64,000 nt of DNA from Myoxocephalus aenaeus (lineage: Eukaryota > Chordata > Actinopteri > Perciformes > Cottidae), in NCBI GenBank assembly GCA_038501785.1, contig JBAMJR010000032.1, positions 2,357,001 to 2,421,000 of the forward strand, in the 5' to 3' direction. The position numbers and the translations under genes are program-made. Position 1 is the first letter of the stretch, and each line of letters begins with the position of its first letter. This document shows, in pieces, positions 50,900-63,700 of the stretch. The notes under the pieces are model-generated. The model was not told where the DNA came from and did not search any database. It saw only the letters and a list, made by a program, of their open reading frames with translations.

Positions 50900-53466
50900 C
50901 TGGGAGGGATTTGGAGCCTTGTTTGGGGGTAAGGCCTCGTGCCCTGATCACCTCCACCTCCAGCTGACCTTTCTTATCCATCAAACCGATCTGAACATCA
51001 CCTGTGTGTATGGGAGAAATATTTTACACAAACACACATACACACCACATCTGGACAAAGTATTGTAAAATCCTTCGACGCTACTTAAAAACATGTTCTT
51101 CCAGTTATGTCAATAAGAGGTTGCACACTTTAGCTCCTCTCCAAGCTCTCAAATCAGCGCATACACAGTATGTACAGTTACGTTTTACGTGTATAATAGA
51201 ATCATATATCTGTAGATTTCATTTTTGCAGTACAAATACTAGGTTTCAGATGGAGCCATCGCTCACCCATGGCAGGCGTGGCCAGTGTTTGCCGGCCAAC
51301 CAGCTGACCGGGGCCCAAACCGTCCAGGAAGTCACTGAATTGACTGTCGGCGCCCAACCGCATACCTGAGAAGATCAGACTGACACACACACACACAAAT
51401 GATCCAATCATTCCTACATCACCACTCAAAGCATACCAGAAGACGTGATTAAAGGTACAGTAATATGTTCGGAGAAATGAGTCTCTATAGAGAGCAATAA
51501 TAAGAGAAAACAGGGGTTTTGAGTGAGCAACTCCAGAGCTCTACGACATCTCATATTAGTACAGAGACCGGATGCAACTGTGTGTAGGAATGTGTGTGTA
51601 TAAACTACATGGTACTAACAATACCGACGCTGCTGTATTCACGCCCGTATGACGTTATAAGTATTGACGGAGCAGCTACAATGTTAGCATAGCCGAGCTA
51701 GCGCCGATCGATCCGAGCTCCATCCACAAATTATGAGTTTTAAAAGTTGTTTGAGTGTCGTCTAGCGGAGAGAACTAACAAAGCATGACTTTAGACTGTT
51801 TTACAAATCTGAATCATTACGTATGGATTCGGATTGTTGGCATGGAAAGTCAATTGAAGCGTTAAGACTAACCCTACTAATGTTTTATTTACAGTAAACG
51901 CCAATAAAAACTAATTCTTTAGAATAGCCCTTATCACGGCCAACAAATATTTAGCCATGCAATAGAAAGATGGAAAACCACCTACATCTGCGAGAAGGAC
52001 TAATGAATTAACGTTATGTATACCTAATATATACCAATATGGCATATAGTTAGGGCCATACGAATTTGGACTGTGAAACAATTTTCAAATGTTGCCTATT
52101 TACACGACTGCAATGGATTTTAAATAAAGCAGTCAGTATGTTGTTGAAGTGTAGACTTCAAAATGATCCTTATATTCACTATTATGTTAGTTTGCCCAAT
52201 TACTTCTGAACCTCTGAAAATGTGGGGGACTGTGTAATTCCTAAACGGTTAATGCGATAATTTTGTTGTATCCATTGAATTAAAGCTGAATGTGTACACT
52301 TCAACCGCCTGTTGACTGCATCGTTTCAAATCTGTGTGAGGAGGAAAATAAGAATATTACAGATCCAAGCTGGAAAAAAGGTGGGAATCAGTGAAGAAGT
52401 CGCAAAAACAAATCCAGTTTGCTGTTTCAGCACCACGGACAGCGCTGTGGAGCTATCGAAGCACAGTTATGCTACTGATAGTTAATGCTGCATGTGGGTC
52501 GATGCTCGGCGTACGTACTTCCCCTCAGAGCTGTAGCTGTTCATGCTGCCATCGGTGGACTCTCTGCTGGCCTGCCGGTTCATGGTGGACCCTCCCCGCG
52601 GGTATTCCACCGCCATGCCCGTCTCCACGCTCCTCTGGATGCTGCTGCTGCCGGCGCCCTTACCCACCTTCTTCCCTGCCGGGGCTTTCATGGCAGAAAG
52701 AGAAGCCGTTAAATAACCGGACTTTGCACGCACCGTTTCTTCTTCCTTTTAACCCGAGGCTCAGTTATCAGGAGTCTCATCGCACCTCCTCAAAGCTCAA
52801 CTGCACCGGGGTTTGTACAGATATATGAACTAAACAAGGAACATAATACTTCATTTTGGCGTCAGCTCAAAGGGTGGTGACTCTGACAAGCCTGATAACT
52901 GTAGGCCGAGCTTCATCTATACGCAGGACACCCCATGCAAATCCCACGCTGACCTCACCAACATCGCAAGAAATCATTTCGGTAACAAGATAAATATAAA
53001 CTACATGGTACAAGCAGCCTTCAGGATGCTCGGAAATTGTGTGAAAAAAATAAAATTTTGGGAAAATAGGTAGAAATATCGATGAGGTCACTGCAGGAAG
53101 AAAACATGACTAATGGCTTAGTCACTCCACCCAGAACTAGAATGCTTAACAGGGATGTGAAGGCAATAACTTGGAAGGTCGAGGAAATCAAACATATGTG
53201 CACATCTGGAATTAAAGGGGGAGTTCAGATCTTTTTAAAAGCCTTTCAGTCGACCCGTGTTTCAGATATAGTTCCTGCGTGAGCGTTAACTTGCTACAAG
53301 CAGACTATTGAGATAATGTTTTGGTTCAGGCTTTCTCCAAGAACTGAACTCAGCGGGACAGAAGAGGGGGAAGGGAGCGTGCCGGAGACAGAGGTCAGGG
53401 GCCGGGAACCTTTCAGTCTAACGGAGCTATTCTACAACTCTCCCTCTCTCTCTCTCTGTGTCTCTC

Positions 53467-53523
<57 letters not shown>

Positions 53524-53524
53524 G

Positions 53525-53555
<31 letters not shown>

Positions 53556-54862
53556 CTGTCTGTCTGTCTGTGCGTTGCGATGCTTTATTATTTAATTTAA
53601 TCTTCACCAACATAAAGAAACACATCAGAGAAGTGACATTTAACAGCTGCTACATCAATGTATTTAATCCTGCTATATAATATAATACTATGATTGGTTT
53701 ATTATTCACCAACATTTCTGACCTATGAATCCTTAAGAATTAGCTGAAGTAAGTATCTGACTGTCTTTTTTCTGTTTGTTTGTCTGACTGACTCTGTCTT
53801 CCAACTATTGCTTTACCTTTCTGTCTTTCCACCGCCTTACCCGCCGCCTCTGAAATAACACACAACAACAACAACAACAAAGCCAATAAACAACAACATC
53901 ATCATAAACAACAGCAACACTGAATGCATAGAATGATCCAATGTGTTCCAGCGTTAGTGACCTGCTGAAGTCTCTATTGACAGTGTGTGAGTGTGTGTGT
54001 TTTTGATAAAAATGCATAAAATACATAAAAAAAAAAAAATAATGCACCCATGATGCATCTTTTGATTCAAACCAGCTCTTTGAGCGTGTTCACATTTGAA
54101 CACGCTGCAATATGTTAATAAGTCGTTAAAACTGGCAATAATTCGACAAATTCAGGTTTAAGTTCATGACCTAAGAGCCCACTTAAGATGACTATGTAAG
54201 TGTAAAGATAAGATATAAATCTGTAAAAAGGGTAAAAAGATCTGACAGACATGTTCAAATATTGGTGTCTGTGCCAAGAGGAGATTTCATTAAACTGAGG
54301 ATGTGCAACGTAAAATAGGCTCAACCCATATTATAGTTTATTCTTATAGTTTATTTATATTTTACATTTGCCCCCAAACACATTCTGTGTGTTGTCAAAA
54401 CTCCACGGGTTAACCTTTTAGTGGTGACCAGACACTATGACTCGCTGGTGATTCTCCGATGAAACGACACCCAGCGATGTTTAAAAGGGGCCCTCAGTGA
54501 GGTGTGTGTTTGTGTGTTTGTGTGTGTTTGCGTTGCCGTGTGTGTGACCGCTCCTCTGACCCGTCTGGCTGAGTTGCGAGGTGCTCCGGCTGCGTCTGGA
54601 CGGCAGGATGGCGACGACGCGCTGGCTGAGGCTCGAGCGCCGCTTCTTGATGCCGCTGCCCAGCGCCGTGTCCGATTGGCTGCCGTCGACGTGCTCCGTG
54701 CCGTAGATCTCGCCGCTCACGCTGGTGCTCTTCATCATGTTGCGGCCCGTCGCTCGCATGGCCCTGATGATCATCACGTTCAATTCATGGGACTCAATAT
54801 GGCCACAAATAAACGGAATTGATGCACGCGAGAAAAAGCAAAGTGAGCGCGTTTGAGAGTGA

Positions 54863-54926
<64 letters not shown>

Positions 54927-57900
54927 CTGAAGCGTCCCCGGGGTCTCTCCGACTGGATGGACATGTAGCTGGTGCTACTGATGCGAGAGGCACTGCTGGT
55001 TCGAGAGATGGCTGACACGTCGCTGACATCGCTGTCCGAGGACTTGTGGGACATGTTCTCGCTGCTCCGCCTCTGGTCCTTGTAGAGCTGCGGGAAACAC
55101 ACATCACACGCCACACAGCAGGCTGCGCTCAGACTGCGGGTCGTAGCAATGGAGACGGGTGGAAACACCTGTGCTTTTTTTTTTGTGACAAGGAATTATG
55201 TCCTTTTATGTCTTTTCTTAACGACATTTCCTCGATGGAAAATCGGCAAGAGGTCAAAGAGAGGATGTGGAGAAGACCAAAGCCTCGGAGGGGGAATCAT
55301 TGAAGAGTTTTTGCGTTCAGATAATTTGACCAGCTCTTATCATGGCTGCCACTTCCAGGTCATTTCACTCAGCATGGATCCTTTCTAAGCAAAAATTATA
55401 TCTAAAAAGATTTATCTATTAAACCGGTGACTTTCGTCCAAAGCCAAAATGTGATAAAAAGGCCTGAAGGAGACAGAAAAGGGTAGATCAAGCTGTCTAG
55501 TTAGGCAGATAATGACTTAAAAAGGTGTTTAGGGCCTTTAAAGTAGCCTCAAGGCTGCTTATTGTAATATGAATCACATTCATCTGTCTTACATGCAAAG
55601 TATAGCTCATGTTTTGGAAAAATTAATTTCCAATTCACTGCGCTGCACTTCAGCAACATTATGGCACTTCCTCTCTGGCTCTCCCTCCATTCTCCCTCTG
55701 AGTCGGTTTCAAAGTCAGACTGAGTGAAGCCCCCCGCCCCCCAAACAAATAAACACAATAAAGTCACAGCTGTGGCCCACCTCTCGCTTATTCTTGAGGG
55801 CTCGGTCCAGGTCCTGTTGGCTGGAGGTGGTGGCAGCTGACGCCCGGTTGGAATGGACCCTCATCTGGAGCTGACGAACACACTCCTCTGCTACCAGGGC
55901 TACACACACACACACACACACACAATACGAGGAACTCTTAAATCCGACACCGCACTGCAAGTTGATCCTATTTCCTGACAAGCCGCACACACCGATCCAG
56001 CACACACTGATCCAGCATGGAACATCAACCTGTGTACTGATTCATCTGCAGGTCAAACAGCGATGGTCATATTTCAATAAATAGCAGCAACGGTTACGCA
56101 ACTTTCTATATTTTTTTACACGGACTATTTCTTGGCAGAGAGCAGCGACTTCCCGGGAGTCTTGTCTCCAACTGTGAGGTTGCCAAGCAACCAGCAGATG
56201 CTATAGAAAGAAACAGCACCGGGCCCCAAAAACAAAAACAAGGTGTCCAGCACAATGCCCCGCTGACTTTCAGCTGGCCTGTTCGGACCCCGCATAGAGA
56301 CAGTGGGATGTTTTAAAGTTGGTTGTAAGAGGTACATAGTCGGGGTATTAATACAGAAGAGGACTTCGGTGGTTGAGAGTTCATTCAGATTCACCAAAGT
56401 CACACCCAAGGTAACACGAGCCATTAGCCTGTCGAGGCAGGGGGGAAATGACTGGTTCTGTCAAAGGAGTCTAGTGTAGTATAGATGGATATAAAGGTAG
56501 GAGCTGGGCGGTATGACCAAAAATTCATATGACTGTATTTTGTAAGATTCTGGTGGTTTCACGGTATATCACGGTATTTTTTTTTAGAGTAAACTCATTC
56601 ATTCATTGACGCCGAAAAGGACCGCCGGCCAACTGAACAGCTGTTGCGAGTGTACATAGCGGGTGTTAGGAAGCTAAACCTGGAGGGACTTAGGACCCAG
56701 GGGAATGTAGGTGAAAAAAAAACAGACCGGAAGGGTCTGTCTGTTCCTGCGACGGAGTTTCTTCTTGTTGTGATAGTGGCCGAGCTTTACCCAGCATGCA
56801 GTTCGGCGGTGTAATTTTATAAATGTACAATTATTAGTGTTACAAATTGTTAATGTTGTGTCGTGGTGTTTTACCCTGTTAAAGAGCGTTAGTTGTGGGT
56901 TATTAATTGTTGTTATAAAGTTTTAACCATGACTAAAGTTAAAACCATGACACAAGTTATAACCACGTCACGTAAGTAGCTCCTACCGCTGCGCCCTCAG
57001 CGGTGAAAAGTAAATTATGCTGCCTGCCGAAGAGCGACAACAGTTGTTACGGCTATGCATCGGTATGACGGTATATGAAAAATTCATACCGTATGGAAAT
57101 TTGAAACTGGTACACCGGTTTACCGCACAGCCCTGGGCTTAGGTTCCCTGATTGTGGTCATGTGAAGTGGTGAATATTGTAAACATGACGTACACGTAAA
57201 CTGATTTTTTTAGGTGTCTAAAATACATTTAGCTAGTGCCCTCCGTCCACAGCAGTACATTACTTTGCTCTCGTGCTTTTTCTGTGCCGAGCGCCATCTA
57301 CTGCATCAACTATAACACAAACTCTCTCTTTAAACCAAGATTTATATATTTTCATCTTTATAAAGGATGTTGGTGTGTAGGTTTGTGATAATAATAATAA
57401 TAATAATGTCTGAATTTCACTGCATCAGTCCACTAAAGTGGTTCATGCTTCCCTCTAGCACACAAAGCCAACCAGGCGTACCTTGTTCTACAGTGCTGCT
57501 CTTGGAGGGAAGCTGAGGGAGTTGCCTCACTCTGCGGGCGGAGGAGGACGTCACTGAGGAGGAAAGAGACGCACCACCTTGGAGGTGGCCCCTGACACCA
57601 GATGAAGGTGATAGTGAGGAGAGGGTGGGAGAGGGTGAAAAATATGGGGGGAGAAAGAGAGAAAATGAAATTAAAGTCAATATTTTTGTGACACTCGGTC
57701 GTCACTTGCTGGATGGAGTTCACATGTCTGGAGTTATTCCGATCAGCATCATTTCAGACATCAAAAGTTTCTGAAATTCACCTGAAGGAACACAAAAACA
57801 ACAACCAATGGAACCTGCGGTCATTCCACCATTCTTATCTTAAGATGAGCAACATCCAAAATGTAAAGTTGCATTCACAAAATGAAGCGACAATGTGGCT

Positions 57901-58334
57901 TTAGGGGGAAAAGTATACGCCGTGGAAATGAAAGAACAGCAAAGTCAGAGTGAAGCTGGTTCCGGGGTCGATGGTGAGGATTCCTGTCGCAGGAAGAGCA
58001 GCAAATAAAGGTTATAAGACGGAGGAGAACACAGAGAAGGTGAAAGCCTTCAAGCACAAACCCCACCGCGCTGCAGGCAACCATTCATCAGGGATCCATT
58101 CTCACGACCATGAGGGTTACTCCTGTTTCACCCTGAACTACCCATAATTACTTCATCTTCTGGCACGGTGCCAATCAAGGCCATTGCATATTCTTATGAC
58201 GATAATAATTATAGTATTATAGTATTACATGTTTGAAATAAGATAACATAGAACTTTATTATTCCCTTCTTGTGCCAGAGTTTGATCAAAGATCAACAGA
58301 AGAATAACAGAAAATATAATAGAATACAAATAAT

Positions 58335-58389
<55 letters not shown>

Positions 58390-58476
58390 CATATATATAT
58401 ATATACACTGTATATACATGTGCCATAGCGTTATAATGATTAAGTGTAAAAGAGGTAAATATAGTAGTAAATATAG

Positions 58477-58554
<78 letters not shown>

Positions 58555-58854
58555 CACCACTGCCTAAAATGTGTGTATTATGTCTTCATCTTTACATGGA
58601 GACATCAACATTTCCATTGGAACAAACTTCCGTTACAAAATTGCAATTTCATACTTTCCATCCGCTCTGCCGTTATACTTCTGAATGAATATTCTGCTCA
58701 AATCTATGACATATGTAATTTGTGCGTTTTACACATAATTTACAGATCCGCTCAAAGTGTACGCACATTGCCTTGACGACATGTACACAACACACACAAC
58801 ACAGACACACACACACACACAACGGCAGCAGCGTCCGAGGGTTGCGATGTCACA

Positions 58855-58887
<33 letters not shown>

Positions 58888-58921
58888 CACGTAAACGCAT
58901 GAGGGAGTGAGAAAGCAGCCC

Positions 58922-58969
<48 letters not shown>

Positions 58970-59119
58970 CCCGTTCCCCCCCCCCCACACACAGTATCCA
59001 TCAACTGGTTATCCTAAAGGGCCACTCATTCTAGGGAAATCCCCTTACCAAGGGGCCGCAATGAGGCCTTCTTTCCTCTGGAGCCCCTTAAGATGGAGGT
59101 GGGCTTGATTCTGGTACGT

Positions 59120-59174
<55 letters not shown>

Positions 59175-60653
59175 TGACATACAAACCCAAAGCCCCCGCA
59201 ACACAGTGTGGAAGCAGCAGCGTGTGTGATCAAAAAAAAATGGGAAGAAAGGTTGGGGTCGAGGGAAAATAGAGAGAAAAAAAAAGCAAAAGAATACAAA
59301 TAAATAAAACTGTAATCCAAATCATGTGACATTCAAGTTAAACTATTGGATGGATAACCATCAATGTTTGTACAATGTCTCCCCACTGGATGAATTCTAA
59401 TATGTAATTTATATAACACTTCCACCGGGTTAACTTTTTAATTTGTCACAATACTTAACATACTGTGACAAAAGTAAGCCCTGCCAAATGGATGACATTC
59501 CCATCCTCCTAAACTGTACTTTGGGTGCAATGCTATTGTAATTCACAAATGTTAGCAATTAACATGCTCAGAACATAATAAACATTATCTCTAAACATCA
59601 GCATGTTAGCATTGACCAGGCGGCAACCACTGGGATGGAAAAGCCAATGCAGAAGTGCCTTAAAGCTGCATTCTCTCTACTGGCCATCAGGGGGCGACTC
59701 CTCTGGTTCTATAGAAGTCTATGAGGAAAAAAAATGCTACTTGTTTTATTTCCCCAGTAAACATTATAAACATGTGTTTATGGTCTCAATCTCTAGTTTC
59801 AAGTCTGAACATGATGTTCATTTAGTCATTTATGCTCCATTTAGAGTCAAATAGCCCATAAAGCAGGGTGTGCTTTAGGGCGGGGCTACCTTGTGATTGA
59901 CAGGTCGCTACCACGGCGGCGTCAGGTGTGAAAGTTGTCTCTGTTTTCATCTTAGAACTTTAAACCCTTCACAGTTAATTGAAACCGTTTTTGGGCACCT
60001 ACAGATCTCTTATTCAGCACTTAGCTCCACCCTCTCGCATCACTTCCTGTTGCTAGAAACCGTCATGGCTGTCACAACCCTAATGACCGTAATTTGTTGG
60101 AATCTATCTGGGTATGAACTATGAACTTGCCTTAAGCTACATGAATGTTTTTATTAGCTGAATTGCAGCAGTGAATATTTCGTTCCCCACATCCCCATGT
60201 AATGGTAACAAAAAGATGGCTGAGTGGGGTTTGAAAAGCTCTATACTGTGAGTCACGTGATCTCAAGCTCTCGTCGTTGAACTGGTACACTACTGGTTGA
60301 CATGTGCTGAGCCGGCAGTACATGCCTTACCTGCCACTGTCTGGGAGCTTCCTGCCAAGAGCGTGACACCCGGGTGTCTCCAGGGTCCGAGGCTGCCTGG
60401 AGAATGGCGGATGAGTAAAAGGGAACAATACACAAAAGAAAGAAAAGGATGGATGGATGGATGAGAGGATGGAAGAGAGCACGACGGAGGAGACATCATT
60501 TAGATTTAGAGCAGCCCGACTGTCAGGGGTTTGTCATCGGCCTTTTACGTTTACCACCCGGAAAACAGGAAATAGGGGGCATGCCGTGATGAATGCTGTG
60601 ATTGTGATATGAATAAGGGGTGTCACACACTCATGCCTCATCTGGAACTGTGC

Positions 60654-60707
<54 letters not shown>

Positions 60708-63700
60708 TTGTTTGTGTACCTCTTCTTTGTACTGAGGTGAATTAAAGTCTCTTGAGAAGGAAGTAGCATCCATATTCTCCATTCACGGACATGAAGATGA
60801 CACAGGCACCGCCACACACACACACACACACACATTTATGGACATCATGAATTCTAAGTCACTGCTGAGCACTTTGCCTTGAAAAGAAGAGAGACTGCTT
60901 AAAGACTGAGCGGAGAAGGCGAGCACACAGAAGCAGCAGATGGCGAGTCCCAGAACGAAAAGCGCACTCGGAAAGACGGCAGGGAAGCGAACTCAACGAG
61001 GCGGGGTTTCACAACATCACCAGCACAATCTACTCAGTTCAGGAGAGAACAAACCGGTTGACTGAAAAACGCGAAGGAAGAATAGGAAAAGCAACAGCAC
61101 AAAAACCTCGGCACCAACAACCAGGGACGAAGAACTATCGCTACAACTTTGCGACAGATTACAAACCAGAAAGACACCACCCACAAGCGGAAGAACCGCA
61201 CAAGCGACCCGCTACACAATGTGAGTGACGCGGACCAAAACAAAGTAGAACTTGTTTTGGTTCTACATTGTAAATCCTGTTCACTCTCACTGTGTCCAGT
61301 TCATTGACCACACACCAGAAATGAAGGCGTAGTGATAGGAGGCTAAATGGGAAAATAGTCAGGGATAGCTTGTGATTTTATCTTGTTTTTGTCAAAAATA
61401 ATTAAGTGAAGTGAAACCCTGCAGTTGCAATTGCTGCTATTATTGGTTTCAAGGAAATAACAATTTAAATATGAGCAAATTTAAACTATTTAGGGGTATA
61501 GGATTTATCTGCCTGTTTTGTCGAGAAGATTGGTAGCACACCAATGTCGCTGTTAAACATGAAGCAAAAGCCAAGATATATTAGCGTAGCCTAGCATAAA
61601 GATATGAATTAGTGGTAAAACAGCTTGTTTGAGTTATGTCTCATTTAATTATCCGTCCCTTTTGGCAGAGCCAGGCTAGTCTTTATGCTAAGCTAAGCTA
61701 ACCTTCGCTTGGCTGTAGCTTTATATTCAAGAGGACAAATATGAGGACTTTATGGATCTTCTCATCTAACAGTGAGCAAGTAAGCAAAAAAAAAAAGGGT
61801 ATTTTCCCAAAATGTTGCACTGATTCTTTAAAGGCGTATGAAAATTTGAGAATCAGACACTTTCCTTTTGTACTAAATTTGGATAACGTAAATCAGATTA
61901 AGCACCTCGTTCTTCATGATGCAAGATAAAGTCGTAGTAGAAAGAGTAGAAAGAGTTGGAATAGTTGTAGTTGCAAATTCTCGACCATCTAATCAGAGAC
62001 ATCACAACTCAGCAGAGATCAGAGCTGCAGATATGCGGTAGAGCTTGACATCTGCCAGAACCCAATAAGGCCCAAAGAACCCAGAGTATTTCTGTCGGTT
62101 CCTTACAAATGTCTCGGGTGGGTTGGAAGGGACTTGGGAATTGGGGACAATTCGCTTTGTAAAAAAACTAAAAACCTTCAGCAGAATTCAACAAAACATT
62201 TTCGGGGTTTGCTTAATAATGGCATCAGATTTGAAGGCATTAGTCAAGCTCTACAGGAAGCGGCTGGGGGTCCACAAACGGGTACCTGTCATCTTCAGGG
62301 GACGCATGCTGGATAAGAATCCTGGGGCTTGCCGGACGTCTCCGGGGCAGGGAATGGGACAAAGATCTTCTATGTGTACACATACAAAATATATCACCCA
62401 TATGACCAAATCAACAAACCATTACAAAATCAGAAAGCCACGCTGTTCCATCACTGGGTATTAATAGGCGCACGTATATTTCCTGGCAACTCCTGACCTA
62501 CAATAACGTGGTTTAAAGAAAAAAGTATACCTCTGCCAAGGAGGTCATGTCAAGGGAGAACTCATTCAATTTTGGGAGTGGAAGTCAAATTACGGGGCGG
62601 ATACACATTATGTTCCCTGTTCATTAACATGATGAGATAGAGCATGGCCTTGGCGGAGGTCTGCTCTCAGAGTGCCCTACTCCTTACCTCCGCCAAGGAG
62701 GTCATCATTTGTGTTTGTCAGTGGGATTACTGAAAGAATCCTGGCCCGATTTTCACAAAATTTGGTGGAAGGATGGAGCATGAACCAAGGAAGAGCTCGT
62801 AATTTTCTACAGGATACATGAAGAATCTTTCAAATTTTGCCTTGGCGTAGGTCTCCCCTTCTAGATTTGTTGCCAACAAAATACCGACAATAAACCTGCA
62901 TGCGACTTCCAGGAAGAAGATGACCGGGAGGAGGACTGGGTATTTTGACCCTCATCTTTTACACTGCAGTCACACTAGGCAGTTATCGCTTGACAAGTCA
63001 ACGGCAAGTATGGACAGGATGAATCATTACAGGGACCCACAACTCGTTCAACGTACATATAGCGTGAGAGTATCCTCATAAAATAGACTTGAATACATTC
63101 CAACATATCCTTCAAGGTATTTGATTACATTCTGGGTATGAAGCAAGAAAGCAGCCCTGGCAGCAGAAATCCCAGGATCAAGCAGGATTAGCTATTATAT
63201 AAAAAAAAAAAAAAGCTAGCAAATTAGATGCATGAGTGGTTGAAGGGTTGATTCCACTCGAGGAGTCGGCACTGTGTGAAACTAAGCAGGGTGATCTGAT
63301 TTTTAGATGCAGTGATGAAGCAAGGTGTACAAGAAGAGGTGCACCGATTCTGTCGGTAGGGTGCCAATCTATGACGGGTCAACGAAGGCGTCTCGGTGAT
63401 GGGAAATAATGGTAGGAAATTTGGGGAAAATATTGCTGAACAAATGCAAATAGTACTAAGGACGTGTCAGTTTTAGAAAATCGTTGCACCTTCATACAGA
63501 GCTTGAGGATTGTGGCGAAACATGGGAGCTGCAGGGCGAAACATAACAGAATAGTAGAGTGGTGTACATGGAAGTGAGGATAATCTTCAGCTAGGACCAT
63601 TCAGAGGGGAAAGAACTACAAAGACCAGGACAGGTAGAGGGTGAGAGACTACTGGAGCACTACAGGAGAGAGGCTGGTACCTTTCAGTCTCTGCTGAGGG

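Noticed and set aside
54502..54822. Long plus-strand frame opposite the rims1 exon at 54561-54763
   Set aside because: Antisense shadow of a GC-rich coding exon without any family motif.
60739..60795. Possible additional rims1 exon (minus) ending FNSPQYKEE before GTACAC
   Set aside because: The donor is acceptable and 57 bp would keep phase, but the acceptor lacks a pyrimidine tract and the peptide is not recognised. Not enough support.
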